Program-made: the position numbers and the translations under genes
Part shown: in pieces, positions 7,974-15,697 of the stretch
Position numbering within the stretch: position 1 is the first letter of the stretch
How the letters are laid out: each line of letters opens with the position of its first letter
Notes under the pieces: model-generated
What the model saw: the letters and a program-made list of their open reading frames with translations, nothing else
The model's database searches: none
Told to the model about the DNA's origin: nothing
Assembly (NCBI RefSeq): GCF_044357945.1
Contig: NZ_CP076563.1
Coordinates: 1,815,220 to 1,879,219 of the forward strand
Length of the DNA stretch: 64,000 nt
Reading direction: 5' to 3'
Source: QAND01 sp003150225
Lineage (GTDB): Bacteria > Bacillota > Clostridia > Christensenellales > QAND01

Positions 7974-9253
7974 GGACCATCATCTCGGACGCCACCCTTT
8001 TGACCATGGAGGAGGCTACGCCGGTGATCCATGGGAGCATTGGGGTGGAGGACGGTAGGATCGCCTTTCTGGGGGAATATGTCCCGCAGGAGGGGGATAG
8101 GGTCATCGACGGGCAGGACCATCTGGTTCTGCCCGGTTTTGTCAATGCCCATGCCCACAGCCCGATGACCCTTTTGCGGGGGGTGGGGGACGACCTGCCC
8201 CTCTCCCGATGGCTCCAGGATGCCATCTTTCCCCGTGAGGATCGCATGACCCAGGAGGATTTCTACTGGGGAGCCATGGCCGCCATGGCCGAGATGACCG
8301 CCGCCGGTACCGTGGCTTTTTCTGAGATGTACATGGGTGCGGGGGAGATCGCCCGAGCGGCGGATGAGAGCGGCCTGCGCGCCATCGTGGGACGGGGCCT
8401 GGCCTGTGGATCGGAGGAACGGGGGGAGATGGGGGAGAAGCTCCGGCTGGCCACCGATTTTTGCGGGGCGTTCCAGGACCATCCCCGAATCGGGTTTTCG
8501 GTGGCGCCCCATGCCGAGTATACTTGTAGTCCGGCGTTCCTCGCCGCCTGCGGGGAGCTGGCGCAGGAATGGGGCTGGCTGTTCCACACCCATGCTTCCG
8601 AGACGGAATCGGAGCACCGGGAATGCGTTGCCCGCCATGGGATGACGCCGGTGGCCCTTTTGGAGCATCTGGGATGCCTATCCGGCCGGGCGGTGCTGGC
8701 TCACTGCGTCCATGTGACGGAGGAGGATATGGGCATCTTGGCTCAAAGGAGGGCGGCGGTGGCCCATTGCCCCGAGAGTAATTTGAAGCTGGGCAGCGGC
8801 ATGGCCCCGGCGGCAGCCCTTCGCAAGCGGGGCGTTACCGTTTGTATGGGCACCGACGGCGCTGCCAGCAACAACGATTTGGATCTATTGTCCGAGACCC
8901 GTACCGCCGCCTTTTTGCAGAAGGGGGTGGAGCGGGACGCCGGGGCCATCAGCGCGTTTGACGCTTTGCGGATGGCGACGGTGGAGGGCCGCCGCGCCCT
9001 GGGATTGCCGGGCGGCACCCTTTCCCTAGGGGCGCCGGCCGATCTGATTCTTTTGAACACCAGCGGTTGCCATATGCTGCCTCTGGGGGAGGATCCTTAC
9101 GCCGCTGTGCTGTACTGCGCGAAATCCTCCGATGTGGCATTGACCATGGTGGATGGCCGGATCCTATATCGAAACGGGGTATTTTATGCCTTGGATGTGG
9201 AAAGAATAAGGCGTGAAGTAACCCGGTCCAGAGGGAGGATCCTTTCCCGCTGA
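7970..9253 (+). CDS. Amidohydrolase, MtaD/S-adenosylhomocysteine deaminase family
   Basis: A 427-aa metal-dependent TIM-barrel deaminase. Metal and catalytic motifs appear in order: NAHAHSPMT (His-x-His, residues about 57-65), HTHASET, AHCVHV and GTDGAASNN (catalytic Asp). The C-terminus closes the composite beta domain (ADLILLNT...). Relatives deaminate 5'-methylthioadenosine, S-adenosylhomocysteine, adenosine or 5'-deoxyadenosine; the exact purine cannot be told by eye. The start overlaps the galU stop by four bases, implying translational coupling. It may be a salvage enzyme for adenosine by-products. Confidence 0.88.
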   Translation: MRTIISDATLLTMEEATPVIHGSIGVEDGRIAFLGEYVPQEGDRVIDGQDHLVLPGFVNAHAHSPMTLLRGVGDDLPLSRWLQDAIFPREDRMTQEDFYWGAMAAMAEMTAAGTVAFSEMYMGAGEIARAADESGLRAIVGRGLACGSEERGEMGEKLRLATDFCGAFQDHPRIGFSVAPHAEYTCSPAFLAACGELAQEWGWLFHTHASETESEHRECVARHGMTPVALLEHLGCLSGRAVLAHCVHVTEEDMGILAQRRAAVAHCPESNLKLGSGMAPAAALRKRGVTVCMGTDGAASNNDLDLLSETRTAAFLQKGVERDAGAISAFDALRMATVEGRRALGLPGGTLSLGAPADLILLNTSGCHMLPLGEDPYAAVLYCAKSSDVALTMVDGRILYRNGVFYALDVERIRREVTRSRGRILSR

Positions 9254-9272
9254 CCGAGAAAGGAACCGGCCC

Positions 9273-10829
9273 ATGAAACGGCTGCAACATTGGACGCTAT
9301 CCCTTCTGCTCCTGCTCCTGTTGGGGGGCTGCGGCAGTGGATGGGATGAATACGGAACCGTCTATTCTGGCGGGGATGAAGCCCTCGCCGGGCTTGCCCT
9401 TGCCGAGGCCCGGCGGATGCAGAAGGACGGGGTGGAGACCATCACCCTGTCCTTTCTGAGCAAAGAGGGGGAGTCCGTAGGGCTCCCTGCCTATGAGGCC
9501 GCCTTTACGCCGGCTCCCTGCCGGCTGTTGATCCGCCTTCCCGGGGTGGAGACCGCCCCCGCTATGGAGGAAAGCCCTGCTCCTGGCGACGCCTTCTATG
9601 TGGAGGAAAAGGAGGGGATCACCCTGGTATTTCACCTGACCCAGTCCAAGGGGGTCCGGGTGGTGGAGGAGGAGAACCGCCTTACCTTTGAGATTCAGAC
9701 CGGGGGCGAGGCCCATTCGGCCTATTATCTGTTCAGCCAGGCTCAGAGCGCCCCCCATGGCGCTTTGACCCCTACCCTATGCGACGATGGCACCCACCGC
9801 GGCTGGATTTCCACTCCCTATGCCAGCGAGGCGGAGGCCAGAAAGGGGGCGGCCTCCATCCCCGGCGTTCGGGTGATTCAGCTTTTGCCCCAGCAGCTGC
9901 CGGAGTATGCGCCAGATCCCCTGGAGGCGGCGGCAGACCAGGCCATGGCGGGCCTTTCCGGCCGAACACATTTGCTGGCCCTGGGCCGACGTTTGCTGGC
10001 CAACTGGGATGGGGGGGAACGTCTGCTGCTGCTCCGGGAGGAGGACGCCACCTTGATCCTTTCGGAAGAGGGGGTGGAGCGCCAGTTGTCCATTGAGGGG
10101 ATCCAGCCGGAATCCATCCTTTGGGGAGAGTTTTCCCCCGACGGCCAGGGGCTGCTCCTTCTGGTGAGCCGGGGAGAGCCGGTAACCCTGTACTACTATA
10201 ATCTGAGCAACGGGCGCCTTTTGGATCTATCCCAATCCGGCCTGGGGGAAAACATCCAGGCGGCGGTGTTTTTCAGCGATACGCTCCTTTATACCGTGGG
10301 AGACGGTATCTTTTCCTGCCGGCTGGAGGAGCAGCCCCAGATCCAGCAGCTGGCCTATACCATGGTGGATGTGCCCGCTCTAGCCCTCTGGGAGGACCGG
10401 GTCTTTTTCTGCGATATGGATGAAAACGGGATCTGCTATCTGATGTCCATCGGCAAGGAGGGAACCAGGAAAAGGCTGATGCCCGCCGAAACCTTTAGCC
10501 AGTCCAAAGAGGGGCTGCTCGCCGTCCGGGGGGAGACCCCGGATCGTCCCGCTCTGGTGCTATTGGATCCTGCAAGCGGCCAGGAAACGGTGATCAGCCA
10601 GGGAGGGCAGGTGACAAGCGCCCTATTCAGCGGGGACGGAACCATGTTGTACTACATCCTGGTGGAGGAGGACCAGCGCATCCTCTATGGCTACCGGCTA
10701 TCCACCGGCGCGTCCGTCCGGATGGGGAATCTTCAAAATGGCGTGATCACTCCTATGGGGCAGGACCTGTGCGTTTCCTATGCCCTGCCGGAGGGCACGG
10801 TGCTGTACCGATTTCTCCGGCGATACTAG
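9273..10829 (+). CDS. Lipoprotein, probably with beta-propeller-like repeats
   Basis: A 518-aa protein with a lipoprotein signal peptide: basic start MKRLQHW, Leu-rich core and lipobox LGGC. The C-terminal half (from about residue 270) has WGEFSPDGQGLLLLVS and later ALFSGDGTMLYYILVEE, the spaced strand patterns seen in TolB/WD-type propellers. The N-terminal half reads like a GerMN-less surface domain with no motif I can name. It follows the amidohydrolase after 19 bases and ends the galU operon. It is probably anchored to the outer face of the cell membrane. Function unknown. Confidence 0.7.
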   Translation: MKRLQHWTLSLLLLLLLGGCGSGWDEYGTVYSGGDEALAGLALAEARRMQKDGVETITLSFLSKEGESVGLPAYEAAFTPAPCRLLIRLPGVETAPAMEESPAPGDAFYVEEKEGITLVFHLTQSKGVRVVEEENRLTFEIQTGGEAHSAYYLFSQAQSAPHGALTPTLCDDGTHRGWISTPYASEAEARKGAASIPGVRVIQLLPQQLPEYAPDPLEAAADQAMAGLSGRTHLLALGRRLLANWDGGERLLLLREEDATLILSEEGVERQLSIEGIQPESILWGEFSPDGQGLLLLVSRGEPVTLYYYNLSNGRLLDLSQSGLGENIQAAVFFSDTLLYTVGDGIFSCRLEEQPQIQQLAYTMVDVPALALWEDRVFFCDMDENGICYLMSIGKEGTRKRLMPAETFSQSKEGLLAVRGETPDRPALVLLDPASGQETVISQGGQVTSALFSGDGTMLYYILVEEDQRILYGYRLSTGASVRMGNLQNGVITPMGQDLCVSYALPEGTVLYRFLRRY

Positions 10830-10920
10830 AAAGGACGGCAGCCTTTCCCGGTTTCTGGTTGGCGGGAAGGTGTATGCCGCCATCTGCAAGGGCGACGCGG
10901 AAGAGGATGAGCGAGAGATG

Positions 10921-10950
10921 AAAACGAGCCTCTAGTTAGAGGCTCGTTTT
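10921..10950. terminator. Bidirectional terminator between lipoprotein gene and candidate sRNA
   Basis: AAAACGAGCCTCT pairs with AGGCTCGTTTT, giving a T-run in both directions. It can end the galU operon on the plus strand and the candidate minus-strand transcript starting near 11096. Confidence 0.85.
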
Positions 10951-11111
10951 GTGAGGGTTTATTCATCCCAGACGGGAATGTGGTGGCGGTTTCCACAACT
11001 GATGCCAAAACATGCCCTTGCCCCATCCCAAGGAAGTTACCCTTTTGCATAGGGATCGGCTTAAGCCAACCATAATTTACGTACATAACGTCTTTAGAAG
11101 GCATTATAGCA
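10921..11111 (-). ncRNA. Candidate small RNA, or frameshifted small gene, about 175 nt
   Basis: On the minus strand a perfect extended -10 (TGCTATAAT, 11103-11111) is followed after about 150 bases by a rho-independent terminator (10921-10950), defining a transcript of roughly 175 nt. No ribosome binding site precedes any ATG in it. Internal pairings are visible, for example ATCCC with GGGAT and GTGG with CCAC. The sequence does not match a structured RNA I recognise; the length would suit 6S RNA, but I could not confirm that fold. An alternative is a broken short gene: one frame reads SCGNRHHIPVWDE then stop just before the terminator, without a usable start. Confidence 0.4.
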
Positions 11112-11165
11112 AAGTATTGAGATAGAATAAGGGCGGCAATGGTGAAAGGATGGGGGGATTGACCG

Positions 11166-11357
11166 GTGTTCCAAATTCAAAATGAGTTTAGCGGAGCCAA
11201 TATTCCCCGTACCGTGCGCTTTACTGAAGGGTTGTTTGATCGATTAAACTGTGTGGCGCAACAGAATGGAATTTCTTTTAACCTATTGGTGTTGCAGTGT
11301 TGTAAATTTACTCTGGATTCCATGGAACAGCAGGGATTGGAAAAAAGGCTGGGGTAG
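11166..11357 (+). CDS. Small ribbon-helix-helix-like protein
   Basis: A 63-aa protein. IPRTVRFTEGLFDRLNCVAQ would be the DNA-binding strand and first helix, and NGISFNLLVLQCCKFTLDSME the second helix, the layout of Arc/CopG-like ribbon-helix-helix proteins. GTG 11166 follows a G-rich stretch (ggatgggggg) at an acceptable distance. It is monogenic and bounded by a terminator. No toxin gene is beside it. It directly precedes the hairpin-repeat block, but any link between them is only positional. It might be a regulator of unknown target. Confidence 0.6.
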   Translation: MFQIQNEFSGANIPRTVRFTEGLFDRLNCVAQQNGISFNLLVLQCCKFTLDSMEQQGLEKRLG

Positions 11358-11392
11358 AGCAAAAGCTGGAGAATTGGAGTTTTATTTTTTGA

Positions 11393-11427
11393 AAGAGGAT
11401 GGCGAAGAGCCATCTTCTTTTTTTTTT
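11393..11427 (+). terminator. Rho-independent terminator after ribbon-helix-helix gene
   Basis: AAGAGGATGGC pairs with GCCATCTTCTT (one G-U pair) over a 5-base loop and runs into about ten T. Confidence 0.88.
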
Positions 11428-11452
11428 GCAGAGTGGGAACCGAAGCCGAGTG

Positions 11453-11969
11453 CCGCCAGTGGCGGAAAAAGGGAGGCGAAGGTTCTTGGCTTTGCGAGGT
11501 GAGTGGGAGCGGAAGCGAACCACGAGCCCGCAAAACAAGTGGGCGGCAAGTACGCCGAAGCCGAGCGCATAGGGGGACCGGGCACTGCCCGGCACTCCCC
11601 CATGCCCCCACGCGGGGGGACGAGTACGGCTATAAGGAGAAGGTTGGCATTTGTAGGATAGTTGGTTAAGGGCACACCAGCGACCGCGAAGCGGTTGCAA
11701 CAAGGGTGCAGGCTCAGCCTGCCCCATGACCCCCTCGTGGGGGACGAGTACGGCTATAAGGAGAAGGTTGGCATTTATAGGATAGTTGGTTAAGGGCACA
11801 CCAGCAACCGCAAAGCGGTTGCAACAGGGGTGCAGGCTCAGCCTGCCCCATAACCCCCTCGCGGAAGGACGGGGGCATGAAGAGGAAACCGGGGTTGGCG
11901 CTAGTAAAATGTTGGCTAGAGGAGGAGCGCACGCCAAAGGCGTGCAACGGGGAACCGCCCACTGGGCGG
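11453..11969. repeat. Gene-free mosaic of short triloop hairpins
   Basis: This block contains at least eight compact inverted repeats, most with 5-8 bp stems and 3-base loops: CCGCC-agt-GGCGG (11453-11465), CCGGGC-act-GCCCGG (11578-11592), ACCGC-gaa-GCGGT (11683-11695), GCAGGCT-c-AGCCTGC (11708-11722 and 11832-11846), GCAACCGC-aaa-GCGGTTGC (11804-11822), GCACGCC-aaa-GGCGTGC (11929-11945) and CCGCCC-act-GGGCGG (11955-11969). Open frames exist on both strands but are made of the repeats and lack ribosome binding sites. It lies between the terminator of the ribbon-helix-helix gene and the 3' end of the minus-strand exoprotein gene. It resembles no named repeat family that I can identify. Confidence 0.75.
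11621..11868 (+). repeat. Two tandem copies of a 124-bp unit
   Basis: The unit starts CGAGTACGGCTATAAGG and runs 11621-11744, then again 11745-11868. The copies differ by a few transitions plus a divergent right end. The bases before the first copy (about 11595-11620) resemble the end of the unit, so a partial third copy may precede. Each unit contains three hairpins: a GAA/AAA triloop, the GCAGGCT palindrome and a CCCCC-GGGGG stem. Confidence 0.88.
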
Positions 11970-11974
11970 CGGGC

Positions 11975-12793
11975 TTACTCCTCTTTTTTCGCGGCTATCT
12001 GTATGTTGGCATTATGCTCCGCGTCCACGATGCCCAGGCCGTTGGACAGGCTTCCTTGAAAGTATAGGCAGGTGTAGCCCTGCATTCCGCCGCCGACGCC
12101 GGTATTTTCCCCGTGGGGCATCCCATAGAGAGAGGCGGCGTAGCGCTGGTCGTCGTACTCCACCACAACCGGCCGTTTGTTGCTGCTTACCTTCCCCGAA
12201 AAGATCTTCAGATAGTTCTGGTAGGATTCCCCGTCGGCGGTGACGATGTCCATATGCCCCTGGCCCCCCACGCGGACAGCGGTAAACCGAATGGAGGTGG
12301 CTGTATCCACCACCGTAAACTGGGCGTTTTCGGGCAAGACGGCGTTTACCACCGCCCATTCCGTCAGGCTTCCGGCCCGGGGATAGGGGTTGTCCTTGGG
12401 CCTTACACCGCCGGATTCCGGAGCTACGGTCTTTCGCTTGGCCAGGCTGGAAAACAGATATTCCATGGTCTCGCTTCCCACCACCCCGGCTCCGTCCGCC
12501 ATCAGGCTATGGTTGTTTTGAAAGGCGGTTACCGCCTTTTGCGTCATATTCATAAAATAGCCGGTGGGCCGGTAGCTGAGGTACCCCAGATCCCGGAGCC
12601 GCTGCTGGATACGCACCGTCCGCTCCCCCCGGTCTCCCAATGCGTTGCCGGTTTTTTCGGGGAACACTTGGTTCAGATCCGGCGTGGGAGCGGGCGTGGG
12701 AGTGGGCGTGGGTTCGGCGGCGTACAAGCTGAATCGGGGAACCAGGAGCAGCGTTAGAGCAAGGAAGCCCCCCAGCCAATTTTGTTTCCGCAA
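11975..12793 (-). CDS. Secreted peptidoglycan-binding domain protein
   Basis: A 272-aa exoprotein. The start is taken as TTG at 12793, giving MRKQNWLGGFLALTLLLVPRFS, a signal peptide, because CGAGGTGATC lies just before it; longer in-frame starts lack this. A Thr/Pro linker (PTPTPTPAPTPD) follows, then a peptidoglycan-binding helix bundle: GDRGERTVRIQQRLRDLGYL with GYFMNMTQKAVTAFQ. The C-terminal half (about residues 150-272), with GQGHMDIVTADGESYQNYLK, is of unknown fold. A wall-associated role is likely. It is transcribed towards the hairpin block, which may serve as its 3' end. Confidence 0.8.
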   Translation of the reverse strand: MRKQNWLGGFLALTLLLVPRFSLYAAEPTPTPTPAPTPDLNQVFPEKTGNALGDRGERTVRIQQRLRDLGYLSYRPTGYFMNMTQKAVTAFQNNHSLMADGAGVVGSETMEYLFSSLAKRKTVAPESGGVRPKDNPYPRAGSLTEWAVVNAVLPENAQFTVVDTATSIRFTAVRVGGQGHMDIVTADGESYQNYLKIFSGKVSSNKRPVVVEYDDQRYAASLYGMPHGENTGVGGGMQGYTCLYFQGSLSNGLGIVDAEHNANIQIAAKKEE

Positions 12794-12894
12794 AAGATCA
12801 CCTCGTTTGTAGCAGTGTAGCAAAAATCCAGCTTTACGGCAAGGTTGCTCCCCGGCCCAATGGGGTGTAAACTAGGAAAAAAGAGGTGATGAAG

Positions 12895-13080
12895 ATGGTC
12901 TGCGGATGTGAAAAATGCGGCACCCTGATGGTACAGGAACAGAAGGGGATTCAGTGCCGGTGCGTGTGCCCCAACTGCGGAAACCACTGCGATATCTGTA
13001 TCGGCTTTGAGCGGCCCCTCAGCAAGGGGGAACTGGCTCAGCTTTTGGCCAACCTCCGCGGGGAGAAGGCCGACGCCTGA
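12895..13080 (+). CDS. Small cysteine-rich zinc-ribbon protein
   Basis: A 61-aa protein. Cys pairs CGCEKCG, CRCVCPNCG and CDIC provide seven or more candidate zinc ligands, followed by a helical tail (LSKGELAQLLANLRG). ATG 12895 is preferred because GAGGTG lies 7 bases upstream; the upstream in-frame GTG and ATG overlap that site. It is 39 bases before adenine deaminase and in the same direction, so the two may be cotranscribed. I do not recognise a family; binding of nucleic acid or a protein partner is possible. Confidence 0.65.
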   Translation: MVCGCEKCGTLMVQEQKGIQCRCVCPNCGNHCDICIGFERPLSKGELAQLLANLRGEKADA

Positions 13081-13119
13081 CCATAGCATCATCGGGAACG
13101 ATTTTTGGAGGAAAACGCC

Positions 13120-14895
13120 ATGCGCATCGACGCCAACTATGACCGCAGCCGCTTGATTCGGGCGGCTATGGGGAAGCTTCCCTGTGATCTTACCATTTTT
13201 AACGTACAGATGGTCAACGTCATTACCGGAGAGATATACCCCAGCGAGGTGGATATTCTGGACGGCCATATCGTCCGGGTTCGGGAGGAAGGAGCGGAGG
13301 CTCCTTTGCCTGCCGCCGCCCGCTATGATGGGGAGGGAGCCTATCTGCTCCCCGGCTTTATCGACACCCATATGCACGTGGAAAGCACCATGATGACCCC
13401 AGAAAACTTTGGCCGGGCGGCCATCCTCTGCGGCACCACCACCGTGCTGGTGGATCCCCATGAGATTGCCAACGTCATGGGGATACCGGGAGTCCGGTAC
13501 ATGGTGGAGAACGCTGCGTTTTCCCCGGTACGGCAGTTGAACCTGGCTCCATCCTGCGTGCCGTCCGTACCGGGGTTGGAGCAATCCGGCGCCGATTTCG
13601 GCCCCCAGGAGGTGGGAGAGCTGCTGGATATGCCAGGGGTAGTGGGCATTGCCGAGATGATGGATTTCATCGGGGTTCGGGAGGACACGCCCCGGGTCCA
13701 TGGCATTTTGGATGAGGGACTGCGCCGGGGGGTGCTGATCCAGGGGCATGCGCCCAAGGTGCTGGATCGGGAGCTTGCCGCCTATATCCTGGGAGGGCCG
13801 CGGGATGACCACTCCTCCCGAACCGCCGCCGAGAGCATTGCCAATCTGCGGAATGGGCTGCGGGTCAACGTCCAGTCCAGCTCCCTTTCGGACAGCGGCC
13901 TGGGCAAGGTGGTAGAGGGCATCCGTGGCTGCAGGTTTACCGACTTCGTCTCCCTCTGCACCGACGACGTCCATGCTAAGGATCTGTTGGAGACGGGGCA
14001 CATCAACCGGGTGCTGAAATCCGTCATCGCCCAGGGGATCGACCCCATCACCGCCATTCGCTGGGCTACCTTGAACGGAGCGTTGGACTGCATGCTGGAG
14101 GATGTGGGCGCCATTGCCCCGGGATATCTGGCGGATCTCCAGCTGGTGGAGGAGCTGGACGGGCGGAACCCAAAGGCGGTTTTTGTGGGCGGGAAGCTCA
14201 TGTGCAAGGACGGTGTCCTCACGGCGGACCTGCCCCGGGCGCCCCAAACGGCCTTCCCCAACACCGTACACCTGCCGGAAATTGGCGAGGCTGACCTCCG
14301 GCTGGCTGCTCCCGACCCCACCCTTTCCCATGTGCGGGCCACCGTGGTTCCCTGTATGGAGGGCGGCCGGCCCAAGGACACCCCTCTTTATGAGGACCTG
14401 CCGGTGACCGAGGGCTATGTGGATATTACCAAGGATCCGGCCCTGTGCTATGTGGCGGTGTTCAACCGGCACGGAAAGGGCGGGCACACCGTGGCGGTAT
14501 ACCGGGATCTGGGGCTCCGCCAGGGAGCCATCGCCGCTACCGTGGGCCACGACAGCCATAACCTGACCATCGCCTACCGGGATCCTCAGGACGCCCTCTG
14601 TGCCATTCGGTACCTCAAGCGGGAGGGGGGCGGCATCTGTACCGTTCTGCAGGGCGAGATCCTGGCGGGGCTTCCTTTGCCCATAGCGGGGCTTATGTCC
14701 GACCTCCCCTGCCGGGAACTGGTCCGGGATCTAGAACGGCTGGAGGATAGCGTGGAGGTGGTCTGTACCTCTCGCAGCCTAATGATGCGGATTACCATTT
14801 TGTCCCTCACCGCTTCCCCCGATCTGCGCCTCAGCGACCTGGGGCTGGTGGATGGCAAGCGCCAGCGGTTTGTTCCGCTGTTTCCGGAGGTCTAG
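13120..14895 (+). CDS. ade: Adenine deaminase
   Basis: Hydrolyses adenine to hypoxanthine and ammonia in purine salvage. At 591 aa it has the normal length for the AdeC/Ade family, which uses two metals in an amidohydrolase barrel. The metal site PGFIDTHMHVESTM is near residue 80, followed by TTTVLVDPHEIANV; further family blocks are GHAPKV and STDD-like LCTDDVH. The C-terminal region FNRHGKGGHTVAVYRDLG and VGHDSHNL completes the family pattern. ATG 13120 follows tggagga by 7 bases; the in-frame TTG at 13105 lies within that site. Confidence 0.96.
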   Translation: MRIDANYDRSRLIRAAMGKLPCDLTIFNVQMVNVITGEIYPSEVDILDGHIVRVREEGAEAPLPAAARYDGEGAYLLPGFIDTHMHVESTMMTPENFGRAAILCGTTTVLVDPHEIANVMGIPGVRYMVENAAFSPVRQLNLAPSCVPSVPGLEQSGADFGPQEVGELLDMPGVVGIAEMMDFIGVREDTPRVHGILDEGLRRGVLIQGHAPKVLDRELAAYILGGPRDDHSSRTAAESIANLRNGLRVNVQSSSLSDSGLGKVVEGIRGCRFTDFVSLCTDDVHAKDLLETGHINRVLKSVIAQGIDPITAIRWATLNGALDCMLEDVGAIAPGYLADLQLVEELDGRNPKAVFVGGKLMCKDGVLTADLPRAPQTAFPNTVHLPEIGEADLRLAAPDPTLSHVRATVVPCMEGGRPKDTPLYEDLPVTEGYVDITKDPALCYVAVFNRHGKGGHTVAVYRDLGLRQGAIAATVGHDSHNLTIAYRDPQDALCAIRYLKREGGGICTVLQGEILAGLPLPIAGLMSDLPCRELVRDLERLEDSVEVVCTSRSLMMRITILSLTASPDLRLSDLGLVDGKRQRFVPLFPEV

Positions 14896-14931
14896 CGGAA
14901 AACATAGCGCCTAGGGATGGCTTTAAAAAAT

Positions 14932-14972
14932 AAGAGGGCAGGGCAAACCATTGCGGTTTGCCCTGCCCTCTT
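14932..14972. terminator. Long-stem terminator shared by ade and the spore coat genes
   Basis: An 18-bp perfect stem AAGAGGGCAGGGCAAACC with a 5-base loop. The T-run is on the minus strand (TTTTTTAAAG), so it mainly ends the convergent coat operon, while also closing ade. Confidence 0.85.
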
Positions 14973-15073
14973 ATGCCGTGTTGCCATGAAGACAATTTAG
15001 GGAAAGCGCCCGTGGGATGGGCGTTTGTTCTCTTACGGGGTGCTTCCCAGAGCGCTTTTCTATTTCTGGGGAA

Positions 15074-15355
15074 TCAGTTGACGGTGGGCTTCATCTGCTG
15101 GGCCTTTTGCTTGGCTTGATCCAACTTCTGCTTTTCGGCCTGGTCTACGGGGTAGTATCCCTTGCGGTTCATCAGATCCCACAGCTTATATTGATCGTTG
15201 GAGACGTCAGAAAACAGGCTGCCAAGGGTGTTTCGCAGCTTGGGGCAGGCGGCTTCCGAAAGATCCAGCGAATAGAGGCTCATGAGCTGCTTCTGGCTGT
15301 TGAGCATGTCCATCATCAGTTCCCGTTCCGAGAGGTTGGCGTTTTTCTGTTCCAT
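15074..15355 (-). CDS. Spore coat protein, CotF family
   Basis: A 93-aa helical protein. SERELMMDMLNSQKQLMSLYSL, the mid-segment LRNTLGSLFSDVSNDQYKLWDLM and the ending GYYPVDQAEKQKLDQAKQ match the CotF/ferritin-like coat family of Clostridia and Bacilli, found in the coat of the endospore. ATG 15355 follows aaggagga-like bases in the short gap after the upstream gene. It is the second gene of a two-gene operon with the 68-aa protein, and the terminator at 14932-14972 closes it. Expression in the mother cell during sporulation is expected from the family, not shown here. Confidence 0.85.
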   Translation of the reverse strand: MEQKNANLSERELMMDMLNSQKQLMSLYSLDLSEAACPKLRNTLGSLFSDVSNDQYKLWDLMNRKGYYPVDQAEKQKLDQAKQKAQQMKPTVN

Positions 15356-15367
15356 GGAAGTTCCTCC

Positions 15368-15574
15368 TTAGTTGCTGTTCTGCAGATAGGCATTGATGGC
15401 GTCAAAACACTGCTGGTGGGTCTGGGTTAGGCGCTCCATGACCTCTTTGGCTTCCTGGTCCTGCAGATAGCCGCAGTAGGTTTTGGCTTTGGCGTGGGCC
15501 AGGGCCTGGAAATCCAGAAGCTCCTCCACCATGGAAAGGTCCTTGGTTGTGATCTGTGCTTTTTGACCGTTCAT
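15368..15574 (-). CDS. Small spore coat-associated protein
   Basis: A 68-aa helical protein, with MVEELLDFQALAHAKAKTY and VMERLTQTHQQCFDAINAYL forming two helices. It resembles the short partner that often precedes CotF-like genes in Clostridia. ATG 15574 follows aaaggagga on the minus strand, and 12 bases separate it from the CotF gene. Function is inferred from position: an assembly partner or half of a split ferritin-like bundle. Confidence 0.7.
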   Translation of the reverse strand: MNGQKAQITTKDLSMVEELLDFQALAHAKAKTYCGYLQDQEAKEVMERLTQTHQQCFDAINAYLQNSN

Positions 15575-15685
15575 TTGACTCCTCCTTTGATTCGGGCCCT
15601 GCCCGTTGTTCTAAGATGAGTTTGAGTCTCCGGGATTTTTTTATACATCCGAACGGGCTGGTGGCGAGAGAGCCGTTCCTTGGTG

Positions 15686-15691
15686 TATAAT
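15686..15691 (+). promoter_or_regulatory. TATAAT element immediately before recX
   Basis: A perfect TATAAT ends seven bases before the recX ATG at 15698. If used, the transcript would start at or next to the start codon, giving leaderless mRNA. No good -35 is seen 17 bases upstream. Confidence 0.4.
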
Positions 15692-15697
15692 GATGCC

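Noticed and set aside
10826..11104. 92-codon minus-strand frame as a protein gene
   Set aside because: It reads through a strong terminator, its ATG overlaps the -10 element, and it has no ribosome site; the transcript is listed as a candidate RNA instead.
11621..11868. CRISPR-like array
   Set aside because: Only two long tandem copies with no unique spacers of constant size and no cas genes.
11308..11937. 209-codon minus-strand frame across the hairpin block
   Set aside because: Its translation repeats the 124-bp unit (LTNYPxNANLLLIAV twice) and has no ribosome site; it is repeat-encoded rather than a gene.
12754..14559. 601-codon open frame on the minus strand over ade
   Set aside because: It is a shadow of adenine deaminase in GC-rich DNA; the plus frame has all family motifs and a ribosome site, the minus frame neither.
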